Origin: Picocystis sp. L7
Taxonomy: Eukaryota; Chlorophyta; Picocystophyceae; Picocystales; Picocystaceae
DNA: 64,000 nt
NCBI GenBank assembly: GCA_020975725.1
Contig: QXJR01000003.1
Coordinates: forward strand, 1,360,988-1,424,987
Direction: 5' to 3'
Position 1 is the stretch's first letter. Each line of letters begins with the position of its first letter. Position numbers and translations under genes: made by a program. Below, piece by piece: positions 49,999-58,300 of this stretch. The notes under the pieces are model-generated. The model made no database searches. It was not told the origin of the DNA and worked only from the letters and a program-made list of their open reading frames with translations.

Positions 49999-52900
49999 AT
50001 GCCGAACGAAGGTGGCTCGAAACCGCACCGTGCGCTCAAGGACGTGTTTCCCAACCTCAAAAAGGATGGGAACGGAGCGGGAGCGAGCCAAGAAGAAGCG
50101 CCCAAGGACGACGTGGAACGCTTCGAAGCGGCGTTTTCCAAGGTGGCCGAAGAGAACCAAGACACGCTTGGGAGCGTGGATTCGGCCACGCTGAGCAGCC
50201 AGCTCACGTGGACGTCCTCCTCTTACGATAGGAAGCTGCACAGGAATCTGCTCAAGGCACTCGCCAAACACACCACCAAGGAGTCGGCAGAAGCCCTCCT
50301 CAAAGAACTCAACGATCCAGCCAGCTACAATCGCCTCTCCAGCGAGTTCGAAAACGAAGCCTCCGTCACCCTCAATGCCAAGAGGCAAAAACAACTGGTC
50401 TCGGCAGCCAAGTACATCCTGGCCGCCGCCAAGGACAGGAGCACGGAAGACGGACTCACCACCGAAGAGGCCGAGAAGCTGTACGAGAAGTTTGGACCCA
50501 ACGAGCTGCCGGAAAAAGAGACCTCGTTCCTCGTGCTGATCCTAGAGCACTTTTTTGCACCCATGCCCTGCATGATCTGGGTGGCGGTCCTGGTGGAGGG
50601 CGTGCTGGAAAACTGGCTGGACATGGGAGTCCTGTTGTGCCTGCAGTTCCTGAACGGAGGTGTGGGACTCTACGAGGCTACCAAAGCGGCCGATGCCGTG
50701 GCCGAACTGAAAGCTTCCCTGAAACCGTCGGCGCAAGTGAAGCGGGACGGCGTGTGGAAGAACGTCGATGCCAAGTACCTGGTGCCGGGGGATCTGGTGG
50801 CGCTGTCCCTGGGAGCGGCCGTCCCAGCCGATTGCTCCATCAAGGAAGGCACGGTCGACATCGACCAGGCAGCCCTGACGGGGGAATCGCTGCCGGTGAC
50901 CATGAACGCCGGGGAATGCCCGAAGATGGGCTCGACGGTTGTGAGGGGCGAGGTGGAAGCGACCGTGGAAGCAACTGGTGCAGACACGTTCTTTGGAAAA
51001 ACTGCCATGCTCATCAACAATGCGTCCGGTGGTCTTTCCAATGTGCAAAAGGTCCTGTTGAACATCATGGTGGTTCTCATGTTCCTCTGTATCGCTCTGT
51101 GCGGGACAGCCTTTTTCTACCTGATCTTCAAGATGAAAGAGAACGTTCCAGATGCTCTCTCTTTTGCGGTAGTTGTGCTGGTCGCGTCCATCCCCATGGC
51201 CATGGAGCTGGTGACCACATCCACCATGGCCATTGGCTCTCACACGCTCGCTGGGATGGATGCGATCGTGGCGCGCCTTTCTGCCATTGAAGACATGGCA
51301 GGAATGAACGTTTTGTGCTCAGACAAGACGGGCACCCTCACCCTCAACAAGATGGTCATCCAAGACGAGTGTCCTACCTTTGTGGAAGGCCTGGATCAAA
51401 GGACGGTCCTTTTCTATGCTGCGCTTGCTGCAAAGTGGTGGGAGCCCCCGAAGGATGCGCTGGACACACTGGTCCTCAACAGCGCAGATCTTTCTCTTTG
51501 TCAACCCTACAGACATGTGGACTACAGGCCCTTCGACCCCACGTCGAAGCGTACAGAGGCAGAGATCGAGAAGAAAGATGGCTCCGAACGATTCAAAGTC
51601 ACCAAGGGTGCTCCAAACATCATCATCGAGCTCTGCGAGGAGAAGGAGAGCATCAGGGACATCGTGCAAACGGAGGTGATGGCTTTTGCCGAGCGGGGTG
51701 TGCGCTGCCTGGCAGTTGCCAAAACGGAGGAAAACGGCCAGTACAGGTTCCAAGGAATCCTTACTTTCTTGGACCCGCCAAGGCCTGACACCAAGTACAC
51801 ACTGGACAAGGCGAAGGATTTCGGCATCGCGGTGAAGATGATCACCGGCGACCACACAGTCATCGGCAAGGAAACCATGAGGCAGCTCGGACAAGGGACC
51901 AACCTCTTGAGTGCGGACGCGCTCCCAGAGCTGGATTCCAGCGGTGAGGTCACAGATGATGTCAAAGAGCTGTACTCTCAGACAATCATCGAGGCCGATG
52001 GCTTCGGCCAAGTGTTCCCGGAACACAAGTACTTTATTGTGGATACACTGAGGTCCCGTGGATACCGTGTTGGTATGACCGGTGATGGTGTGAACGATGC
52101 ACCAGCTCTGAAGCGGGCAGATGTTGGTATTGCGGTGCAAGGGTCAACCGACGCCGCACGTGCAGCTGCGGACATTGTGCTCACCAAGCCAGGTCTCTCC
52201 GTACTGGTGGAGGCCATTATTATCGCCAGGTCCATCTTCCAGCGCATCAAGAACTATATCATCTACCGTGTTGCGTGTACCATCCAACTCTTGCTCTTTT
52301 TCTTCGTGGGTTTGCTATTGTTCCACCCGAACACGTACTGCCCACCCGGAGACAAATGCATGATGTCCCCTGGAATCTACACTGACGATGGATGGCCTTC
52401 TTATTTTAAGCTTCCAGTCATTGCGCTGGTCATCATCACCGTGCTGAACGATGGAGCCACCATCGCGATTGCGTATGACAATGTGAAGCCCGGGCACAAC
52501 CCCGAAGTGTGGAATCTGCTTTGGCTATACGTGCTTTCGACAGCGCTTGGACTTGTGGCACTTCTTTCCTCTCTACTGCTGCTGCACCTGGGCCTTTCAT
52601 CGCACAACCCCGCGAGCCTACTTCATAGCCTTGGGATCGGGAAGTTGGCTTTTAGACAGATACAAGCCATGATTTACCTGAAGGTTTCCATCTCGGATTT
52701 CTTGACTCTGTTTGCAGCCCGCACGAAGGGCCCTTTCTTCAGTGTGATGCCTCACTGGAAACTCGCAGCAGCAGGGATCTTTGCGTTGACCTGCTCGTCC
52801 CTGCTTTCTCTCTCATGGCCTTTTGCGCAGACGGGAAAAGATGGCATGTCTTCCATCGACCCCAAGATCCTCCTGTTTGTTTGGATCTACTGCTTACTCT

Positions 52901-53082
52901 TCTTCTTCCTCCAAGACTTGATCAAGGTGGTTCTTAATCATTTTGTGATTGCAAAGATGCAGACAAGGGCAGAGGCAGTGTTCATGCTGCGCAGTGAAAG
53001 CAGCAGCTCAAACTTGGGAGGAATAGCGGGTCCAGGCGATGGTAACAATCTTCAACAACCCCTGCTTGCGTCCAGCAATTAG
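49999..53082 (+). CDS. Plasma-membrane P3A-type H+-ATPase
   Basis: The proton pump energises the plasma membrane. A 1,027-residue protein starting MPNEGGSKPHRALKDVFPNL, with a roughly 150-residue hydrophilic N-terminus. The P3A core begins near ANEL-type KFGPNELPEKETSF. Motifs: TGES dephosphorylation loop (T294), SIPMAMELVTTSTMAIGS in M4, phosphorylation site CSDKTGTLTLNKM (D442), KGAP, DPPRPDT, MITGDH and TGDGVNDAPALKRADVGIAV (G695 onward). Ten membrane helices are expected. The C-terminus ends in a short polar tail (LQQPLLASSN) without the terminal YTV 14-3-3 motif of land-plant pumps, so regulation differs from that system. The start was chosen at the first ATG preceding hydrophilic protein-like sequence; the open frame extends upstream through G-run promoter-like DNA. 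No introns. Confidence 0.95.
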   Translation: MPNEGGSKPHRALKDVFPNLKKDGNGAGASQEEAPKDDVERFEAAFSKVAEENQDTLGSVDSATLSSQLTWTSSSYDRKLHRNLLKALAKHTTKESAEALLKELNDPASYNRLSSEFENEASVTLNAKRQKQLVSAAKYILAAAKDRSTEDGLTTEEAEKLYEKFGPNELPEKETSFLVLILEHFFAPMPCMIWVAVLVEGVLENWLDMGVLLCLQFLNGGVGLYEATKAADAVAELKASLKPSAQVKRDGVWKNVDAKYLVPGDLVALSLGAAVPADCSIKEGTVDIDQAALTGESLPVTMNAGECPKMGSTVVRGEVEATVEATGADTFFGKTAMLINNASGGLSNVQKVLLNIMVVLMFLCIALCGTAFFYLIFKMKENVPDALSFAVVVLVASIPMAMELVTTSTMAIGSHTLAGMDAIVARLSAIEDMAGMNVLCSDKTGTLTLNKMVIQDECPTFVEGLDQRTVLFYAALAAKWWEPPKDALDTLVLNSADLSLCQPYRHVDYRPFDPTSKRTEAEIEKKDGSERFKVTKGAPNIIIELCEEKESIRDIVQTEVMAFAERGVRCLAVAKTEENGQYRFQGILTFLDPPRPDTKYTLDKAKDFGIAVKMITGDHTVIGKETMRQLGQGTNLLSADALPELDSSGEVTDDVKELYSQTIIEADGFGQVFPEHKYFIVDTLRSRGYRVGMTGDGVNDAPALKRADVGIAVQGSTDAARAAADIVLTKPGLSVLVEAIIIARSIFQRIKNYIIYRVACTIQLLLFFFVGLLLFHPNTYCPPGDKCMMSPGIYTDDGWPSYFKLPVIALVIITVLNDGATIAIAYDNVKPGHNPEVWNLLWLYVLSTALGLVALLSSLLLLHLGLSSHNPASLLHSLGIGKLAFRQIQAMIYLKVSISDFLTLFAARTKGPFFSVMPHWKLAAAGIFALTCSSLLSLSWPFAQTGKDGMSSIDPKILLFVWIYCLLFFFLQDLIKVVLNHFVIAKMQTRAEAVFMLRSESSSSNLGGIAGPGDGNNLQQPLLASSN

Positions 53083-54373
53083 GAACAGGTGCGTGCTTGC
53101 TGTAGCGCGTCCAGGCAAATGAGGAGATGACCTTGCTCTGTAGTATACTTTCTACATTTTTGAGAAATGTGTGACCAGGGAATGGGGGTACACTGGTTCT
53201 AATTAAGTCCCTTATTGCTATGCGCGAATGGTCCCTTCACCTTGGAGAGTCGTGCACCAACCTCAAGCGCAATGTTTTACCGCTTTTGTAGATTGTGGTA
53301 GGGAATAGCAATGACCATGCACACGACTAAGGCCACTGTCGCGGGGATGATATCTCGACCAACCCATTATCTCTTCGGGAAAAAGGAAGGTGCAATGTGA
53401 CTATGCGTGGCATGAACAGACGGAGGAAGGTTGATGGGAGCCCGACGCCAAACCTAGCATCACGACGGCGGGAACAAATCAAACGAAAGACTTCGTGATT
53501 TGCCTCTTCAACATGGTTTTCCTTTGTTTTTACTTTGCATGCATATCCTAGTACTTGTTTGGCACCCGACTAGTTGTGGCAAGGATAAGACATAAATGAA
53601 TCGTTGCCAGTAGCATGTGATTCTCGAGAGAAATGGGTGGGAAGTGAATTTTGTTCGCCCACTTCCATCATATTGTGTTGCAGGGAAAGGCACAGCAGAC
53701 CCTTTTCCTTGTTCATGATATTTTGCACCATCAAGAGGGTTGCATGCGCCACCTTGAACGGCAAGTATCGCTTGCAAACCGTCACCAAGCTTACCATAGT
53801 TGCCGGTCCTTCTGATGTCAACGGGCAACATGTCTGGTGAGGAGGAGTCCCGTTCCGTCCTAGAGGTCGCGGCTCGCCAAAGTAAGGCAGACGGGGCTTA
53901 TCTCCATAGAATTCTTCGGTCGAAAATTTCCCGTGCTCCTCTCATACGCAATGTTATGACCTTTCCCGATGCATTGATTGTCCTTGCAATGCGTCTTCGT
54001 GTGTTGTTGCACTCGGGTTTCGAAGTTGCACGTGTTTGATGAGTATTGGCGCTAGCTATTCGAGCGCATTTGAAGCATTTTGAGGGGTCATTTCGAAAGG
54101 GATACTTCGACAAGCTACGGAGAGGGCTCGTGCCACCTGTTTCACTCGCAATAATGAATGAAGGCATTCTCTTCCACACGAACCCATTTTTTCGTACAGA
54201 TGGGAGATTGGGTTTTGTCGAGTGGTTTGCAACACGAGCCCCCCCCTCGTCCGACCCTCGACGTTTCCCTCCCCCGTCCGACCACCCGGTTTGGAGTTTC
54301 CTTTCGGACCGAGAGGTGGTTCCAACTCCTCTACGGGGTTGAAAGGGACCTCCCACCTGGATGGAGGGTTGTG
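53083..54373. other. 1.3 kb intergenic, no gene recognised
   Basis: AT-richer sequence after the H+-ATPase. A TTTCGAAAGG at 54091-54100 lies about 275 bp before the next start codon. Open frames are short and overlapping. Confidence 0.4.
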
Positions 54374-55135
54374 ATGGCCATGGCGTGGTGCGGGAGGTGC
54401 GTCCCCAAGGTGCGCGGATCGATCCGACCGTTGGTCGCATGGATCGGGGCACGTGGTGTCCTAGGTGGGGATCCAGCACGACCGTGGTGTACGAGGTGGG
54501 GCGAAGGGGGAGGTGGGGAGGCGGTGGCCAGAGACCTCCAACCCTCACCACGGACCCACACGAGAGGATTCGCGGCAGGGACACTGCCACCACATGAAGT
54601 GCTGCCCATGCCTGCGCTCAGTCCCACCATGGTCGAAGGGACGGTGTCCGCCTGGAAGAAACAGGAAGGAGATGCCGTCAACACCGGAGACGTGCTCGCC
54701 GACATAGAAACCGACAAAGCCACCATGGAAATGGAAACCATGGAAGACGGATTCCTCGCCAAAATCCTCGCACCGGCGGGCACCGCCAACGTGCCCGTAG
54801 GAACGCCCGTGGCGATCCTCGTGACCAGCGAAGAAGACATCGCAGCGTTCAAAGACTACGAGGCAGAAGGTGCAGGCACGAAGCCCAGTCCACCGGCCTC
54901 GAAATCATCCACCCCGGAACCAACAGCAGCGCCGGAACCTGCCGCAAAACCAACGCCTGCAGAAGCAGAAGCTGCAAAGAAACCGGAGCCGGCCGTTGCC
55001 GAAGGATCCACGGTTCCATCTGCTGCGCCCGTGGAAACGGGGTCCGGTGCCGATGGACCGCGCGTGTACATTTCCGATCCTTCGGTCCTGCGAGGACCAC
55101 CTGGATGGGTCCCTGGACGCCGTGCCGTGCAATGA
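54374..55135 (+). CDS. Lipoyl-domain protein, pyruvate dehydrogenase E2-like, lacking the acyltransferase domain
   Basis: A 253-residue protein that looks like the front end of mitochondrial dihydrolipoamide acetyltransferase. A long Arg-rich presequence ends near RTHTRGFAAGTLPPHEV. A complete lipoyl domain follows (MPALSPTMVEGTVSAWKKQE; ETDKATMEMET with lipoylated K115; PVGTPVAILVTSEEDIAAF). A flexible Pro/Ala/Glu linker of about 80 residues comes next. The chain then reads GPRVYISDPSVLRG and stops, where E2 normally has the E1/E3-binding domain and the large catalytic domain. No HxxxDG catalytic sequence was found in the next 1.2 kb on the same strand. It could be a truncated gene, an E2 whose other exons were missed, or a stand-alone lipoyl protein. 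Confidence 0.82.
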   Translation: MAMAWCGRCVPKVRGSIRPLVAWIGARGVLGGDPARPWCTRWGEGGGGEAVARDLQPSPRTHTRGFAAGTLPPHEVLPMPALSPTMVEGTVSAWKKQEGDAVNTGDVLADIETDKATMEMETMEDGFLAKILAPAGTANVPVGTPVAILVTSEEDIAAFKDYEAEGAGTKPSPPASKSSTPEPTAAPEPAAKPTPAEAEAAKKPEPAVAEGSTVPSAAPVETGSGADGPRVYISDPSVLRGPPGWVPGRRAVQ

Positions 55136-56350
55136 TGCACCCACCCGTGGAGGAAAGCGAAGGAAGCAACTTGGAACTGTCCCTCAGGTGCATCCTTGAT
55201 GCTCCATCCACTCCCTCGGAGCTGGTGCGATCTGGCTCCCCTTGAAAATAGAGACCTTTGATTCCAGGTCATAGAGACGACGAACGAGAATGGATTGCGG
55301 GCGTGGGACCTGTCTTTTCCCTGTAGCTCCGGAGATTGGAGCAATCGGTAGATGCCTGTGCTGTGCGAGAGACGTCTATCCCTGGGCTCGTTGCGCGCCT
55401 CTTGCCTGCCGGAATGCATCATGCAGCTTCCGGTGCAATGCGATGAAGACGAGGATGTTCGACGGCTAAAACCTGTGTAACAGCATGGAAAGAAAAACGC
55501 TTCTTGCATTGCCAATGCATCCTACTCCCTCGGTGAGCACGCAAGATGTGGACCCCGACCCGCCTCACCCACGTTGCACTTGTTCGGCTCGACGAGAACA
55601 TGTTGGACGGTAGCATTGGTTGCACGCGATGCGAATGTCTTGGATGCACCATTCTGTATCCATGCAAGCTTCGGCTAAGTGGCAGGAAACGTCTGGATGG
55701 CGACCTATTTTGTCTGGCTACCGTCTTTCGGAGGTCGCATCCATCCACTGCTGGCCCGTGAAAGGTGCAAAGATGGACCCTTGCAAGAGTCCAATTGCTC
55801 GATAGGGGTACATCGCTCCGGGGACATCAGGATGGAACATGATCGAAGCTTCGTTGGGTGTAGATCCAACGCCAACTGGCCGGTTCCCACGTGTGTCTTT
55901 GATGGTAGCTTCAATGGGGTGGAGCCCTCGCACGTCGTTCCACGCGTTCATGGCTTCTGGTTCCTTCTTGCATCCTCGCTCGTCCTGGTGGTTCCCGGTA
56001 CGCAGGTGCTTTGTATCTCCCAGGACCGAGCACGTGTCCGTGGCTTGGCATGGATGAGCACCTAGGTGTGGTGGATCCCTTGCATCTTTGCTCCCTTGGC
56101 CTTGTTCCCGGTCTGCCCTCTCCCATCCACCCTGTCCTGTTCCTGGCCATCGGGTTCCCCTTCCCTTGGTGATGGTGGGTTCGTCCGTCGATTCCACCCT
56201 GCTGCATCGGGTCGTGTTGGGAGGTCTCTTCCCTTTCAACCCGCCGGTCTCCTCCAATCGATCGGGGGGGTCCTTCGAAATACCTCGTTTCCCCCCCCCC
56301 CTAAAGCTCCCACCGCCAGTCCGCCCCTGTAGCAAGAGCGGATCGATCGG
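55136..56350. other. 1.2 kb intergenic, no gene recognised
   Basis: The expected location of any missing E2 exons, but no such sequence was seen. Just before the GST gene there is CCTTCGAAATACC and a C run of about 13 (56289-56301). A minus-strand open frame of about 200 codons (55718-56335) has no recognisable motif. Confidence 0.4.
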
Positions 56351-57187
56351 ATGGCGATGGCGATGGCGTCCATCGCGCTCAAGCGCGCCTCACCGCGCAC
56401 GTCGACGCGTACGAAGGCCTCCGGAACCGCGTCCATGGTGGAACAGGCCCTCCAGGATCGAACGTACGTGCTGCTGGACGCGCCGGTGTCCAACCACGGC
56501 GCACGCGTGCGTTTCGTGGTGTACGCCAAAGGCGTCGAGCGAGACGTGCAGCTGCTCTCGCCGTCCGCGCTCGGTGGGATGCGCACGCCGGAGTACCTGA
56601 AGCACAATCCCTTCGGCAAGATGCCGCTGCTCTTGACCCGGGATCCCAAAACGGCGATCTTCGAAAGCGACGCCATCGCCAGGTACTTGAACGACGTGTA
56701 CGTGGAATGCCCGCCGAACCTGGTGCCGAAAGACGTCGAATCGCGCGCCAAGATGGACATGGCCATCGCCATACACGATCACCACGTGTCGCCCATCCAA
56801 GGATGCATGTATCGAGACTACGGAGAAGACGTGGGAAGACGTGCACAGCACGTCCAAGAACTCAACAGGTGCTTGGACGCACTCGAACAAGTGGCCGTCG
56901 CCACGCCCTTCCTGGCGGGAAAGGAGGTGAGCTTGGCCGACGCCACGTGGTTGCCCACCTTCGTGTTCTTCGAGTATATCCTGCCCGCCAAGTTCGGATG
57001 GAACGATCTCTTCCAATCCAGACCCAAGCTCAAGGTGTGGTGGGAAGCCATGCACCAACTGCCCGCAGGGAACAAAGTGCAGGAAGAAGTGCGCGGTGCC
57101 TTGCAGCAGTGGGACGAAGGTGGGAGGTGGGAAAAGGTCAAGGTGACCGAACACGTCCGGGACAAAAATCACCAATGGAAGTTCTGA
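56351..57187 (+). CDS. Glutathione S-transferase-like protein with N-terminal organelle-targeting extension
   Basis: A 278-residue GST-fold protein. It starts MAMAMASIALKRASPRTSTR, a Ser/Arg/Thr/Ala-rich extension of about 30 residues suggesting plastid or mitochondrial targeting. The thioredoxin-fold half follows (APVSNHGARVRFVVYAKGVE; EYLKHNPFGKMPLLL with the cis-Pro motif; AIFESDAIARYLND with the Glu-Ser glutathione-contact pair). The helical C-terminal domain is next (RCLDALEQVAVATPFLAGKE; VSLADATWLPTFVFFEY, the N-capping SLADAT motif). An extra 40-residue charged tail follows. Class was not determined; the catalytic residue may be the Ser of VSNHG. The gene appears intronless. Confidence 0.88.
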   Translation: MAMAMASIALKRASPRTSTRTKASGTASMVEQALQDRTYVLLDAPVSNHGARVRFVVYAKGVERDVQLLSPSALGGMRTPEYLKHNPFGKMPLLLTRDPKTAIFESDAIARYLNDVYVECPPNLVPKDVESRAKMDMAIAIHDHHVSPIQGCMYRDYGEDVGRRAQHVQELNRCLDALEQVAVATPFLAGKEVSLADATWLPTFVFFEYILPAKFGWNDLFQSRPKLKVWWEAMHQLPAGNKVQEEVRGALQQWDEGGRWEKVKVTEHVRDKNHQWKF

Positions 57188-58300
57188 AGAAACGGACGTC
57201 CAGGAAGGATGCAAAGGGGAGAGAGACCCACGCGATGGGCCCTCCGCCCCCGCCTCTTCCTCCTGGGACGGGAAGCCGCGCAGAGACACCGGCGCCGACC
57301 GTCCGCTGGAGCCGCAGCAGTGGCAAACATCCGCTCGGTCCAGAGGAGCGAGACCGCCCCCGCGTGTAAGCCGCAGATGAATCCATCCATCCAAGGACGT
57401 GCCCCAGGTCACAAAGGAAAGCCTATGAAAAGCCTACAGCCAAGCGCAACCAACAGGACCGAAGGCCTCGTGGATCTGCGCTGGGAATTGAACCCTTGTC
57501 CTGATCAGCATGGAAGGCAGGGGTCGGTGCAGGGTGCCTCTCTCCTCGCGAAACGTTGGCGCAGACGACCCCCGGGAATCGCCCATTCCGCTGTCTGCGT
57601 GGGAAGGAAGGCGCCTGTGGGCGTCTATCTTGCAACTCTTACCGTCTCCCCCTGCAGCACCCGGCGTATCTCACACTCCACAAAGTCCCTTCACACACAC
57701 GGAAAGCCACAAGTGCAGCACCAATTCTGAGTCCATGATGCCTTGGCGTATTGCTGCGGGTACATGGCTGGCCCTCGCCTTTGGAACGATCGCATCGACA
57801 CTCTCCAGTGCACCGCGTCCGTGGAAGCAACTCTTTCCCTGCTGGATTGTACGATCGTTGCACGCCCAGGCGAATCCTTGCATCTTTCAATCTCAGAAGC
57901 ATAGCAGCAGAACTCGGCATGAAGCCAAGTATTCATCCGCTTTGCCTCCTCATCGTAAGCGTCGCATGGGACCGGTAACTTCTATGAAAGGATGTCACTG
58001 ATGCTTTCCGCGGGACCCGACCTCTTCGGTATATGAAACTTGTGCAAACCTGCAACCTTGGGCTGGCCACAGCGTCCATTCGCACCGTCGTCAAAATCCT
58101 GGCCTTCGTTGTATCCCGTGGACATGGGTTGAACTTTCGGTGGTTCAAATGCGCGAAGAACACGGGACCCGCGTGGAGAGGAAAGCAGAAGAGGAATGGG
58201 TGAAAGAAGCACTGTATTTCTACGACAAAACAGCAGTCATCTGCATTTTCCGAGCCGCTGTTTCAACCGTCTAAATCCTACACCGTTCAGCCGACTAATT
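57188..58300. other. 1.1 kb intergenic, no gene recognised
   Basis: Between the GST gene and the 3' end of the Argonaute gene. Only overlapping motif-free open frames. A GGGTTCAATTCCC sequence on the minus strand near 57485 resembles a tRNA T-loop but no full tRNA can be folded. Confidence 0.4.

Noticed and set aside
55718-56335. 205-residue minus-strand open frame between the E2-like and GST genes
   Set aside because: No recognisable motif, and it overlaps the GST upstream region; not enough to call a gene.
57461-57560. tRNA gene on the minus strand (GGGTTCAATTCCC T-loop)
   Set aside because: No matching acceptor, D or anticodon arms could be found at the right spacing; the T-stem has only three clear pairs.
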